Below, piece by piece: positions 20,601-29,250 of a stretch of DNA of 47,577 bases. Both the position numbers and the translations under genes were made by a program. The notes beneath the pieces are model-generated. The model had not been told where the DNA came from, made no database searches, and was given only the letters and a program-made list of their open reading frames with translations. Source of the stretch: a virus; the IMG/VR virus record IMGVR_UViG_3300049457_000013, positions 1 to 47,577 of that record; one strand, 5' to 3'. Each line of letters starts with the position of its first letter. Positions within the stretch are counted from its first letter, which is position 1.

Positions 20601-23589
20601 TCCGAATGGCCACCGCTTCATTTATGTCGAAGCCCATCTTCGGCGCATTCTGGATAAACGAATTAAGCCACTCCTGCATCACCGGTTCGGCCCGAAACGT
20701 CATGCCGAATTTCTTCGCCATAAACTCGTGCATGAGGCGGAGCACTTTCCCGAGGTTCGCAAGTGCCCTCTCGGCGATCCCAAGGGGCTTCTCTCCAGTC
20801 GTGGCCCATCGGGCGACCTGCTCAGCGAACCACTCATCAAACCCAGTCCAGTAGTCGAGCGTCTCAGGTGACAACGACTGAAGTGCCGCGGTGCCGACTC
20901 CACGACGGCCAGAGTAGAGTATTGCCGCGTTGTCGCGTCGGTTCCACAGGCTTGTCAGCGTATCGCGAAGGGACGTACCAGAACGGAAGTTATTATAAGC
21001 TGTCAATATCTCCTGCTGCTGCGTCAGAGGGAGCCTCGCAAATTTCTCCCACATTACCGTATGACCGAACTCATGCACCATCGTTGCAAAGAGTTGCGAA
21101 GGGTCCTTGTGCATTCCAAGGTCGACTTGGATGAGGTATGTACCGTCGGTTAGACGTTCGGCGAAGCCGGCAACTATACGTGTGCCCTGTGGCCCCTCCA
21201 TCGCCTTCATCAACATCGCTTTGTTGACGAGTTGGATGCGAACCTTCGACTCGAATTTGAACTGCTTTATGTACTCCTGGATCGCACCCGCAACCTTTAC
21301 TGCATTCGCATAGAGTGGCTCATTCGCCACGAGGCCGGCGGCCCCCTTCGTGTCGAGGCTAACTGAACTCTCCCCTGACGCAAGCTGTGAGAATAATGGC
21401 AACCCCTGCTGAACCCGCGAACGCCCCCTTTCTGGTATTTCGACATACGGAACCTCCTCCGTTACTTGTCCATATTGATAATCTATCGCAGGATCGAGTG
21501 GCATAGTAACGAGATCAGTCTTACCAAAGGTGCCCCCAAGGTTCTTTGCCCACTTCTTCGCAATACTCGGCAACCTCACATCATACAACGTGCGAAGGAA
21601 TTGCATTGTCTTCGGATCACTGACCTGCATGGCGCGAATGGCCTGATCGCCGGTAATAAGTCCGACACGTGAAACGCCGGCATCGGCAGCCCACCGAAGG
21701 ACGCGCTTGAAGCCGAGTTCGAGCCACGTCGTCTTAAACGGCGCATCCGGGACTAATGCAGGATTTTCCGACAATCTAGTCGCATAGGCTTGTGCCGTCT
21801 CACGAGTATCTTCTGTCCCTACTAACTGTTTTGTGGATTGATTGAAAATACCAAATCGGCCATCCTGTTCTTTCACAATATATTGTATTTGTGGTTGACG
21901 ACCTCTATACCCAACATCGGCCCCCCTTTGGTGCCAATCACTCTGAATTCCCTCAACAAACACCATCTTATTGCCGGCATCATCAACTCGAACGTTGGTG
22001 ATTGCATGGACGAGGGGATTAACGATATCGGACCAGTGGGCAGTCTTAAATACCTCAGCGGCTGCGGCAGCAGAAGGCGCATCTCTACGTCCTGGATACA
22101 TCCACGCCGGCGGCGGCAGCGTGAGTATTAAATTCCTCGGTTCCGTATAAGGGCCAGGAACATTATACTCAGTATAACGAGCAGCGGTTGGATCAAGGCC
22201 TTCAATTTCTAGCCCCGGTGCCCCTCGAACAACTTCGGTAACTTTAATCTGCGACTCGGCGAGGTGATCCATCACGTCTTGTTTCGACACACGGCCCTCT
22301 TGCCCGGCGATGAACGTTGTGAGGCCAGTTGCTGCCAGTTCTTCCTCCTTAACCCCCGACGCATTGCGGATCGTTGCAAGCATCTGTTCGGGGCTTCCAC
22401 TTTCCGGAAGTTTCTCCTGCACGACCCGCTGAAGGTTTGAATAAAACACCGGACTAACCACTAGCGCCGCGGGCTCTGGAGGGGTTAAGAGTGACGGGGC
22501 AGAGACTGGCATTGGGCCAACAGTGAAGTCGGGCAATATCGTCAACGTCGGCGAAACAGGAGACAGCGGTGCCTCAACCGGCATGAACCCCTCGGGTGCA
22601 GTCGGCGCGGCGGCGGCAATCTGCTCCAGCGGCGGAAGCGGACCATTGCCACGAGGCCGTACAACACCGCCGGCCCCGCCAATTGTCCCGCCTCCGAGTC
22701 CACCAATCAGGGCATTGTCGGCAACTTTAATTACCTTCTCCTTCATCTCCGTCTGCGAACCGAGGTAGTGTTGCGCCCATTGCGAAATAACCTCCTGCAT
22801 CCCCTCCGTCGTACCTTCGACGAGGCTTCCCTTCGCCATTCCACTTACCACACGGCGAACTAAGTCCTTCTTCGCCTCCGCGAACACAGTTGAACCGAGA
22901 ACCTTGCCAAGACCGAAAACGTCAAGCGCAGCCATCGGAACCGCAGCGACGGCAGATGCCTGAGCAAGGGCGGCCGGCGTTGTCTCACCTCGTTGAACGC
23001 GCGCCTGGATGTCTTTATCGTCCCGAACGTTTCCATACAGGTCACCATAGTTCTGCACATATGAAGGACCGGCCGCCCCCGCCACGATGCCCGCGATCGG
23101 ATTTGTCGTCATCGCCCCGACACCGAGGCCCGCCACCGCACTCGGCGCACTACTGGCGAGGGCCGACCCGACTCCATACCCGGCATACGACAGCACGTCG
23201 TCGAATGATTTAATGTTCGTAAAGCTCGGCACCTTCGCCTCAAAACCGGCAGAGCGCTGTTTCCCCCATTCTTGCAAGTTCTTACCAACATCCAACAGGC
23301 CGGGATGATCGAGCATAACGCCGAAGCCCTCAGCGGCGTTGCCGAGATTCGTCGCATTACCCCCAATGAGGGTTCCTTGAAAGCCCTTTCTAAACTCACT
23401 CATCCCCGACGTGTCGGTTGACGTCGGCGCAGTCGTTGCGACTGGAATATCGAAGCCTTCTGGAGGCGGTGGCGCAGCCTCGGCTATCGCAACGACTGGA
23501 ATGTCAAAGCCGGCTGGCGGAGGGGGCGCAACCGGCTCAACAGGAACGTTGAAACCCTCCGGCGGCGCCGGCGCTACTTGATTGTCCAT
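17656..23589 (-). CDS. Giant polyvalent virion protein with zincin motif
   Basis: A 1977-residue protein. Residues 6-50 hold three copies of APPPPxGFDIPV. A Gly/Ala-rich region follows (about 130-310). Around residue 543, FVEGIQSDWHQRG and then PDAPFKTTW match a domain common in phage large polyvalent proteins. HEFGH at 839-843 is a zinc-metallopeptidase HExxH motif, with a later Glu-rich helix (FDEWFAEQVARW). The C-terminal part has RRVAYRAALDLA and a hydrophobic GGMMGVPGAED. Such proteins are carried in the head and ejected with DNA. It probably cleaves host wall or host proteins at entry. No peptidoglycan hydrolase motif was seen. Confidence 0.8.
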   Translation of the reverse strand: MDNQVAPAPPEGFNVPVEPVAPPPPAGFDIPVVAIAEAAPPPPEGFDIPVATTAPTSTDTSGMSEFRKGFQGTLIGGNATNLGNAAEGFGVMLDHPGLLDVGKNLQEWGKQRSAGFEAKVPSFTNIKSFDDVLSYAGYGVGSALASSAPSAVAGLGVGAMTTNPIAGIVAGAAGPSYVQNYGDLYGNVRDDKDIQARVQRGETTPAALAQASAVAAVPMAALDVFGLGKVLGSTVFAEAKKDLVRRVVSGMAKGSLVEGTTEGMQEVISQWAQHYLGSQTEMKEKVIKVADNALIGGLGGGTIGGAGGVVRPRGNGPLPPLEQIAAAAPTAPEGFMPVEAPLSPVSPTLTILPDFTVGPMPVSAPSLLTPPEPAALVVSPVFYSNLQRVVQEKLPESGSPEQMLATIRNASGVKEEELAATGLTTFIAGQEGRVSKQDVMDHLAESQIKVTEVVRGAPGLEIEGLDPTAARYTEYNVPGPYTEPRNLILTLPPPAWMYPGRRDAPSAAAAAEVFKTAHWSDIVNPLVHAITNVRVDDAGNKMVFVEGIQSDWHQRGADVGYRGRQPQIQYIVKEQDGRFGIFNQSTKQLVGTEDTRETAQAYATRLSENPALVPDAPFKTTWLELGFKRVLRWAADAGVSRVGLITGDQAIRAMQVSDPKTMQFLRTLYDVRLPSIAKKWAKNLGGTFGKTDLVTMPLDPAIDYQYGQVTEEVPYVEIPERGRSRVQQGLPLFSQLASGESSVSLDTKGAAGLVANEPLYANAVKVAGAIQEYIKQFKFESKVRIQLVNKAMLMKAMEGPQGTRIVAGFAERLTDGTYLIQVDLGMHKDPSQLFATMVHEFGHTVMWEKFARLPLTQQQEILTAYNNFRSGTSLRDTLTSLWNRRDNAAILYSGRRGVGTAALQSLSPETLDYWTGFDEWFAEQVARWATTGEKPLGIAERALANLGKVLRLMHEFMAKKFGMTFRAEPVMQEWLNSFIQNAPKMGFDINEAVAIRTQRENQRALTPVDAGLKAVPQQGETADARQMLASLFDNVETPPQLREMAAHADSMSRFHKYMLDLTQLANLNPSFTPLLRYVERMREIHLEEARIFDAALGVGKAWRRLGNQAENVTALIDDVANMVYRTDEEVANGVARYPTQQEFAALVAKHKVTQPSIKVFDSVRKMFDAFLTKTAQNAVEDARRTITNPQLLANRIVDITEQVNALRARPYFPFMRFGRHFVTVRDAAGNVTQFHTTERRGLRSAARMQEILRKELESKLQPGESIDPVKDVGVLPETAEQFVGLPPLLLEAMKEKLGLTDEQRDAVDQLLFKLSPAQSFRHRFQHKNYTPGYSMDFQRAFASYFFHGGRYYARQKYLWGARAEIAAARAVGGNKAGEIANFMQDHLDNTILNARGDYGILKGAIFFWAMAYVPAAATLNLTQTPMITLPFLAGKFGDFSASKALAKAMTDVTNFYKKGKYEALPQFEMQALDYGIKTGRITEAQASELAGMTQGNNLIVGLGGTKVQRGVLRFVEAGAKMFELAEQFNRRVAYRAALDLAQRQPQAKVVQEAVSKYNDEYTKLLSTHTEAQARAIVTAAYTVDQTQFVYARYARPRFMRSPLAGTIFVFKKYMQSVLTLLGTNKADVLPRYLFIAMLMGGMMGVPGAEDLVGIIKALAHHLFGKDFDVKLAAREWIKDFTNGKVPSDIILQGLARRGFGLPALVDMLGGALPGQQFPGRGLQPGPAQNIPAPVFDRSRALSMGNILPVDIGKMLGPEVKDEDKLLADETQKASGAVFGLGFNLYKFLRDDKLSLGDPKRWERAIPRALGDASKAYRAFSEGRERTRGGQQSAATVVPYDTRDTEQMMEILGLLGGYNNLRTAAKWDSIMALAEREAYYDLQGKGLRNQMFEAIVGGNKEEIGRVRDAIVHYNQTLPTEARGKAITSDSLRQSLQARQRDVVAKEAGVPIQRSNVPLARHIQGLFPEAQPVDARRVR

Positions 23590-24326
23590 TGAAGCTTACC
23601 ATCCACTCGCGTCAGTGTTGCAGTTCGCCCATCGGCACTCTTCTGAACATCGCCCTCTTTATACGTCTTAGTGGTCGCGGAGACTGGCGGCGGTTGGAGG
23701 GTTACATCCCCCTCAGTTGGATTTCCCTCTAGTCCGTGTAGGCCAAGTTGATACCCTCTAGCCCATTCGGGGAACGGCGGTAGCACCTCATCTGGGGTTC
23801 CTGGAAGCCTTACAATATCTGCGTTGCGCTTCTTTGCCCCTTCTTGCGCCTTTATATATGCACTATACAATCCCGCCTTCGTGCGTTCTCCCGCGAGCTC
23901 CTTCTTGAGGTCTAATCCCTGAGCGGTCAGTCCGAGCTTCTCCCTCGCCAATTCGAGTCGCGAAGCCTCACCGCCAGCACGAGCCCCGGCCGTCTCCGCC
24001 CGCGCCCCGGCGAGGTTCGCCTGCGCCTCACGAAGCCCTGCTTTCGAGTCCAGTTCCTGCTTCTTGAGATCGCCAGCCTCGATCGTCCGCAGTGCGCTCC
24101 CGGCTTCGCCGACGCTGGACGCAAAGTGGCCGGCGGGTGTTTGGCCGAAGTTCATCGGCTGCATCAGCGACAACCCAAACGACATCAGCGCGGCGCGACC
24201 ATTCGGGTCTGCCAACACCCCCTCCCATTGCTTTCGTAAGTCGCCCGTCGCATCAACTTGCGGCGTCGGGTTCGTCGCAGCATCCGGCGTGCCGCGCGGA
24301 TCGAGGAGTTCGCCAAGTCCTGCCAT
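23574..24326 (-). CDS. Coiled-coil virion protein, likely ejected
   Basis: A 250-residue protein overlapping the giant gene by 16 bases. An Ala/Glu/Arg-rich region at about residues 90-160 (AGDLKKQELDSKAGLREAQ, then LAREKLGLTAQGLDLKKEL) predicts a long coiled coil. The N-terminus has GRAALMSFGLSLMQP, an amphipathic or membrane-active stretch often seen in podovirus ejection proteins. The C-terminus is beta-rich. Its place between tail and polyvalent genes supports an internal virion role, by analogy with P22 gp7/gp20/gp16 or T7 gp14-16. Confidence 0.6.
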   Translation of the reverse strand: MAGLGELLDPRGTPDAATNPTPQVDATGDLRKQWEGVLADPNGRAALMSFGLSLMQPMNFGQTPAGHFASSVGEAGSALRTIEAGDLKKQELDSKAGLREAQANLAGARAETAGARAGGEASRLELAREKLGLTAQGLDLKKELAGERTKAGLYSAYIKAQEGAKKRNADIVRLPGTPDEVLPPFPEWARGYQLGLHGLEGNPTEGDVTLQPPPVSATTKTYKEGDVQKSADGRTATLTRVDGKLQWTIK

Positions 24327-24327
24327 C

Positions 24328-24975
24328 TTATCGTCCTCCGAGTGCCGCTCCGAGCGTCGGTGGGAGGCGGAGACCGCCAGCCGTCCCCGTTGCGCCTAAC
24401 GCCTCCAGCAACGCGAGTATCTGCCCTGTCTTGACATTCGCCGTTGGCCGCGGCGCAGCCGGCGTCGCCACCTTCTGCGGCTCCGGTGGCTTGAGCGTTT
24501 GGACGCCCTTCAGCGACTCAAGGATGCCGGCGCCAGGTTTTGGCCCCGACGTTGCGCTTGCTGGTGTGGGTGCCAACGGCTGGAGGTTTGGGTTCGTTGC
24601 AGGCGAACCACCGAAGGGACCGCCTGCCGTTCGTGGTCGAAGTGAATCCCCAAGGGCCGGAATTTGCGGCGTCGGCGGCGTCAGTCCTGGCGACGTTGAT
24701 GTAACTGTCGCCCCTTGTTCCGTCACTGGCAACTGAGGGAGGACATCCTGCGGCCCCTTCCCCGCTGCCGCTAAGGTCGCTGCAAGAGCCTCTGGGCTTG
24801 GCCCTGTCGGAGTTGGCGTCGCGGCGGCTCCACCCCCCGTAAACATATTGCGAAGCATAAGCCCTGGACGGAAGCGATCGAGCCCTAACGGTCCACCTTG
24901 GGGTGGAATGGCCCCCGAGGTATCGGCCGGGGCGAGCAACGAACCAAGGTCTAACGCACCATACGTATCTGACAT
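24328..24975 (-). CDS. Pro/Ala/Gly-rich virion-associated protein
   Basis: The 215-residue product is mostly low complexity with Pro-Thr-Pro runs, ending in a helical GQILALLEALGATG and a Gly-rich tail. No catalytic motif is visible. It lies one base upstream of the coiled-coil protein gene, inside the presumed ejection cluster, so it is likely a disordered internal or tail-associated protein. A small perfect hairpin, TCCACC-TTGG-GGTGGA, is at 24892-24907 in the coding DNA. Confidence 0.55.
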   Translation of the reverse strand: MSDTYGALDLGSLLAPADTSGAIPPQGGPLGLDRFRPGLMLRNMFTGGGAAATPTPTGPSPEALAATLAAAGKGPQDVLPQLPVTEQGATVTSTSPGLTPPTPQIPALGDSLRPRTAGGPFGGSPATNPNLQPLAPTPASATSGPKPGAGILESLKGVQTLKPPEPQKVATPAAPRPTANVKTGQILALLEALGATGTAGGLRLPPTLGAALGGR

Positions 24976-24984
24976 GGTATTCTC

Positions 24985-25917
24985 CTATCGTCCAGTAAGG
25001 TAGGCTAAAAGGCCACCGCCAACCCCACCAACTCCAGCTCCAACCGGCCCACCTATTGCCGCCCCGAGGCCAGCCCCCGTCGCGGCGCCGCCGAGCGTCG
25101 TAGTCCATGGATTTGCAGGATTGAGGTTGCCGACCGCCTTCGTTCCACCGCCAGGGATTGCACCAGTGAGGCCAACAAGCTCCTGTGCCTGGAGGAACGG
25201 AGCAAGCTGGTCATAATTAAACTGTGAGACGCCTTCGCCGAGTTGCGCTTGCGACATCGCCTGACGAACGTCGCCCACCCCACTCGTCGTGGTCGCGGGC
25301 GCAAGTTGTGCTGCCTCTGTCGCCGGCAGGAGGCCGAGAGCCTGTAGGCGTGCGGCTGTATCAGCCTTCTGCGTGTCGATATTCTGCCCGCGCGCTTGGA
25401 GGTTCGCGCCGACATCGGTGCTGTACACTGAGCCAGCAAGCTTCGCCGCTGTATCGCCAATGGCCGTTGAGGCACGGCCGCTTGCCAAGCCCTCGGCTAT
25501 ACCCTGTCGCGAGGAGCCAAAATTGCCCGTATTCGACGCCTCGCCGCGGATGGACGGAAGTGCCTCCTCAGTCAACGAACGTCCGATCGGCCGTGTCGCA
25601 GCATCGATGTAACTAGACAGATTGAGGTTTGTCTTCGGGTCCCACGGATTCGCTGTGACGTTGCCGCCGCCCATTACATCCTGCGACGTTTGAGCGCCCG
25701 TACCAGCCAGTCCACTCTGCGCCCCAACCACACCGAGGGCGAGATTTTGCCCCTCGACCTGCGACGGATCGAACCCCGCCACCGTAGATCCAGGATACCT
25801 CTGTGGAACGTTCGCCGCAAACTGCTTTATCCCCGGCATAGCGAGCCCGAGGATTTGATCCTGCTGCGGTGAGAGTTGCGTCGTGGTCGTCTGCGTTGGT
25901 TCTGCGCCCTTTGCCAT
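24985..25917 (-). CDS. Probable ejection or tail-associated protein with Gly-zipper end
   Basis: The ATG at 25917 shares a base with the upstream stop (TAATG); a longer reading to 25947 is less likely. The 310-residue protein is Gln/Ala/Gly-rich with NFGSSRQGIAEGLASGRAS in its middle, a segment I recall from podovirus virion proteins, and ends in GLGAAIGGPVGAGVGGVGG, a glycine zipper that could insert in membranes. It forms, with the next three genes, a likely genome-ejection set. No enzyme motif. Confidence 0.65.
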   Translation of the reverse strand: MAKGAEPTQTTTTQLSPQQDQILGLAMPGIKQFAANVPQRYPGSTVAGFDPSQVEGQNLALGVVGAQSGLAGTGAQTSQDVMGGGNVTANPWDPKTNLNLSSYIDAATRPIGRSLTEEALPSIRGEASNTGNFGSSRQGIAEGLASGRASTAIGDTAAKLAGSVYSTDVGANLQARGQNIDTQKADTAARLQALGLLPATEAAQLAPATTTSGVGDVRQAMSQAQLGEGVSQFNYDQLAPFLQAQELVGLTGAIPGGGTKAVGNLNPANPWTTTLGGAATGAGLGAAIGGPVGAGVGGVGGGLLAYLTGR

Positions 25918-26396
25918 TAGTTTAACCTCTGCTTTTGGACGGGGCACTCCAATACAACCCCGCGCTGAACGAATCCCTCAGATGCCAACTTCTTCTTCCA
26001 CCCTTTACGTCCAGTCACCTCGCACGCAGCGCAATCTTGAAGTTCGGCAAACCTCTTTAACGTCGCGGCCAGGACCGGCAACCCCTCATCCAACCCATTG
26101 CCAAGGATGAACAACGATTGAAGTATCCTAGCCGCCGGGTATATCGCAATTTGCGTAAATATAATAAGCTGTATCCGTTCTTGTGGTCCCACCGCCCAAC
26201 ACTGCACGCGCCCGACAAGGACGGCTTCGAACAGATACTCCTTTGTCCACCACGGCGCCCAGATGTGTGGCACAAGGTCCATTTCGCGAGCTATATTCGG
26301 CCAATGGTGGGTGAAGTGGGCGTCATGGAGTGCGCAAACCTCCATTGCCTCAGCGGCCGACAGTTGCCTCTTGTGTTGGTGGATGTCTCGTCTCAT
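25917..26396 (-). CDS. GNAT-like phage protein
   Basis: The start at 26396 gives an ATGA overlap with the upstream gene and is preferred over one four codons earlier. The 159-residue product has the pattern of small phage GNAT-fold proteins: a strand (QLIIFTQIAIYP), a long helix (LPVLAATLKRFAELQ), then CEVTGRKGWKKKLASEGF, where GRxGW followed by GF is the usual end of the fold. A canonical acetyl-CoA loop (QxxGxG/A) is not evident, so it may be structural rather than catalytic. Similar genes sit among tail genes in other podoviruses. Confidence 0.55.
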   Translation of the reverse strand: MRRDIHQHKRQLSAAEAMEVCALHDAHFTHHWPNIAREMDLVPHIWAPWWTKEYLFEAVLVGRVQCWAVGPQERIQLIIFTQIAIYPAARILQSLFILGNGLDEGLPVLAATLKRFAELQDCAACEVTGRKGWKKKLASEGFVQRGVVLECPVQKQRLN

Positions 26397-26641
26397 AGCT
26401 TCACCCAAGCACCAGCATTATACTCATACGCTCCCTTGCCCGCACCGGGGTTCCACCGTGTTCCGTCGGCGAACACAATCATCCCCTCTCGCGGCCGCAG
26501 CGGCTCAACGAAAACCGGACGAAGGTCGAGAGCCGTCGTCTCCTGGAAGGCTGCCTGTATCGCCGCAAGCTCGAGGGTTAGAAAGTCCCGCAATTCGGTA
26601 AAGTCCCGAAACTCCGGCGCAACCGAGGGATTGTATGCCAT
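26393..26641 (-). CDS. Conserved small tail-module protein
   Basis: An 82-residue protein with an N-terminal helix (FRDFTELRDFLTLELAAIQA) and a beta-rich end, RPREGMIVFADGTRWNPG and YNAGAWVKL. The RPxEGMxxxADGTxWxPG box is, from memory, frequent in small proteins beside podovirus tail genes and may form a needle-tip or fibre-attachment domain. Starts on the stop of the upstream nozzle-like gene (TAATG). Confidence 0.65.
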   Translation of the reverse strand: MAYNPSVAPEFRDFTELRDFLTLELAAIQAAFQETTALDLRPVFVEPLRPREGMIVFADGTRWNPGAGKGAYEYNAGAWVKL

Positions 26642-28224
26642 TAGAACTCACCCTCTTTTTCAATCTCATACTTGTAGCCGTCAAGACGCCAATGAGTCGA
26701 AGCGGTTGTTTGATATTCAATCGCAAGGGCGCGCCCACTAAGCGGCCCAAAGTCCTTTACAACGGTCGTCGTCGGGTCGAAGGCTTGCGCCGTCGTCCAC
26801 GTAACCGTCCCGTTGACGGTCGATTGGATGCCGAGGCGAATGTTAACCGGACCACCTTGCAGCTTCGGCCAAAGCCTTGACGCCATCTTTACTTGTTGGT
26901 GGTCCTCGATCCATTCGCCAGACCTCTTGCGGCCAATAAGTGCCAACCCACTCCGTTGCAACGTGGCAGTATAGGCCGCGCCGTCGCGGGTAAGGCCGTC
27001 GTCGAGGAACATCAACTTCGTTGAGTCCGTGCCGGCCAAAAGTACCCGCCGGCGCTGGAACGCCGCCCACGGAAGTTCGTCCCCCTCCCACGTAACCTCG
27101 TCGTCCTCCCAAAGGTCCTCTGGCCCGGCCTCAACATTGCCAATGGCGGCATGGCGGAACGTTATACCGTCGGCCTCATAAACGCCGGCGTTGCCATTCT
27201 TTGAGTTCCAAATCACCGCCCGATTCGGGTACGTCGCGCCGCCGGAGGGGTAGCAGAACCAAACCTCTGAATACCGGGGGTTAGTAAAGACGAACGAATT
27301 GACGAAGTTAACCGGGTCGATGTCATCCTGCACCGCCCGTCGTACCTTCTTATCGAGGATCGACTGGATGGTGTTGCCGTTGTGCCACACAAGGTCCGCG
27401 TCCTGCGTCGCAAAGACGTGGCGCAGCCCATCGCTCGTCAACGTGACGCATCGGGGCGCAAGAATCCCCGTCGTCTCCAACATCGTCTTGAAGTCGAAAA
27501 CGAACCGCCCGCCGATGAAGGACTGGCGCCAAACAGACCCCTCTTTATACAGATACAAGGACGACTGGAGCGGCAGGGCGTCAACAAGAACGCCCGCGTT
27601 CACATCACCGAGATCGTTCCTCCCTGCATCGTGTGTGGGGTCAGTAATGTCCCACGTTACCGGCACACTTCCGGGATCCGCCGGATGTGACCACTGGACG
27701 GCGTGGGGGAAGCTATTCCCCGCCTCGATCAAGTTGAGCGCAACGAGATGAGGGCCAAGCGCCCTTACCACTTTCGCCCGTAGATTCGCTGGCCAATTCG
27801 TCAATCCCACGAGTTTCGTGCCGGGCGTCGTCGGCGACCACATCTGCGGCACATCGACGCCGTTGTTCAGTATTGGGACGCCGCCAAGGAGCACACTGTT
27901 CCAATCCGGTGTGTCGGAAGCGTTGTACCCAGGACCAAGACGTGTAATGTCGGTATGCGTTGCGCCGTCGTAGACGGCCACATTCGTAAGGTTTGCATAT
28001 ATCCAATACTGAACCGATGGCGTCCGTACGGGGAACACAAAATGTGGGGCAAAGAGCAACGTTCCAAATACCTGCGACCAACCGAACAACCGCTCAACCC
28101 CCTCATCGACCGCCCGCACGTTGAGCCCAACCGACCACGCCTCCGGCGGGAGTTGATACGGAGGCTGGTCGACAATGACCCCTTGCGACGCCATATCGTT
28201 TATGTCAATGCTCGCCACTTGCAC
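26641..28224 (-). CDS. Tail nozzle/packaged-DNA stabilisation-like protein
   Basis: The 527-residue protein is beta-rich throughout with repeating blades (LYLYKEGSVWRQSFIGG, RCVTLTSDGLRHVFATQDAD, VWFCYPSGG, RAVIWNSKNGNAGVYEADG). This is the pattern of the beta-propeller hub proteins P22 gp10 and T7 gp12, which plug and extend the short tail. It sits immediately beside the collar-domain fibre and two genes from the adaptor, as in those phages. No direct motif identifies the family, so the call rests on fold pattern and context. Confidence 0.65.
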   Translation of the reverse strand: MQVASIDINDMASQGVIVDQPPYQLPPEAWSVGLNVRAVDEGVERLFGWSQVFGTLLFAPHFVFPVRTPSVQYWIYANLTNVAVYDGATHTDITRLGPGYNASDTPDWNSVLLGGVPILNNGVDVPQMWSPTTPGTKLVGLTNWPANLRAKVVRALGPHLVALNLIEAGNSFPHAVQWSHPADPGSVPVTWDITDPTHDAGRNDLGDVNAGVLVDALPLQSSLYLYKEGSVWRQSFIGGRFVFDFKTMLETTGILAPRCVTLTSDGLRHVFATQDADLVWHNGNTIQSILDKKVRRAVQDDIDPVNFVNSFVFTNPRYSEVWFCYPSGGATYPNRAVIWNSKNGNAGVYEADGITFRHAAIGNVEAGPEDLWEDDEVTWEGDELPWAAFQRRRVLLAGTDSTKLMFLDDGLTRDGAAYTATLQRSGLALIGRKRSGEWIEDHQQVKMASRLWPKLQGGPVNIRLGIQSTVNGTVTWTTAQAFDPTTTVVKDFGPLSGRALAIEYQTTASTHWRLDGYKYEIEKEGEF

Positions 28225-28226
28225 AC

Positions 28227-29249
28227 CTAACAGAGCCGGAACATCTTATTGACAACCAACGTCGGCTGAACGTTGTTGTGCGCCCCGCCGTCGCCAGTAT
28301 TCGCATTTGTAGTGCCGACCGTCACTCCCGACGAGGCGGCGTTAACAGTAACACCAGTCACGCTCGACCCCGTGTTCACGTTGACGTTGGTATCGAAGGG
28401 CGCTTGCCCCGCAGCAATTGCCGATTGATTACTCGATGATCCCTGTCTCTCAACGTGCACGTGGCCAGGGTCTGTCACCCCATGCGCGTGCGTGGGGTCG
28501 GTGACGACACTCGTGGCCGTGTGCGTGTGTGCTGGCATTTCAGCCGACGAGAGTAGATGCGTCTGCTCCCCAAGGACGGCTGCAAGTGTTCCGCCGGTTA
28601 ATAATCCCGCTCCACTATCTAGCGCAGCGGTAGTCTTTCCTCGAAGGTCGGGGGCGGTGAAGTGCGTGCCGTCGGCAGCCCCATACGTTGTGCCCCACGC
28701 CACAAACAGTTCTGGGCAATCAGCACGTATGAGCGACTGTCCTACCGCTGCTTCATACCCAACCGGCACTGTTGCACCTGGAAAGTCGATCAGCGTCCCC
28801 GCCTCTTGTTCTCCGGAACTCTTCTTGCGCACAAACGTCGTTCCGGTCCAAACAACACGGTACTCCATAAATGGAACGTTAAGGCGGAGCTTCGCAAACC
28901 CATTTATCGTTCCCGCCGGCGGCACAATATACACAGGGTTAACGTCAGAGGTGGACTTTACAACAGTTAAGTTCCAGGCCATGTAGGACGGGACGGGGAG
29001 GGTAAGGGTGACGGCTCCACCTGACGTGTCGACGAACAGCGTCGCCCCGTCGAGGGTATCGCCAACCGTTGTGTCGCTTGCAACGCTCGTCGTTGTGGGG
29101 AGATACAGCGGGCGCGTGTAGGAGGGAAAGGTCGCCTTAAGTACCGACTTGAGTAGTCGAAGATGGTCGTCCCCCTGCTTCCTCTTATCCGTCGCCGGCG
29201 GATTGACGACTACAAGGTCATTAACGTATGTTGCAGCTTCGAGGGCCAT
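28227..29249 (-). CDS. Tail fibre with phage tail-collar domain
   Basis: The 340-residue protein has a beta-rich shaft region, then from about residue 150 the collar signature: a GTLIDFPGATVPVGY start, LFVAWGTTYG, GTHFTAPDLRGKT, then AEMPAHTHTATS, and NNVQPTLVVNKMFRLC at the end. The His-rich loop (HTHTA, HAHGV, HVHVE) is typical of trimeric collar fibres that bind metal ions along the axis. It likely binds receptors or anchors the tailspike. The gene is packed one or two bases from its neighbours. Confidence 0.88.
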   Translation of the reverse strand: MALEAATYVNDLVVVNPPATDKRKQGDDHLRLLKSVLKATFPSYTRPLYLPTTTSVASDTTVGDTLDGATLFVDTSGGAVTLTLPVPSYMAWNLTVVKSTSDVNPVYIVPPAGTINGFAKLRLNVPFMEYRVVWTGTTFVRKKSSGEQEAGTLIDFPGATVPVGYEAAVGQSLIRADCPELFVAWGTTYGAADGTHFTAPDLRGKTTAALDSGAGLLTGGTLAAVLGEQTHLLSSAEMPAHTHTATSVVTDPTHAHGVTDPGHVHVERQGSSSNQSAIAAGQAPFDTNVNVNTGSSVTGVTVNAASSGVTVGTTNANTGDGGAHNNVQPTLVVNKMFRLC

Positions 29250-29250
29250 C

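Noticed and set aside
18215-22131. Many rightward frames of 60-150 codons opposite the giant leftward gene
   Set aside because: They lack ribosome sites, have shadow-like compositions and lie wholly within a 1977-codon frame with recognisable domains.
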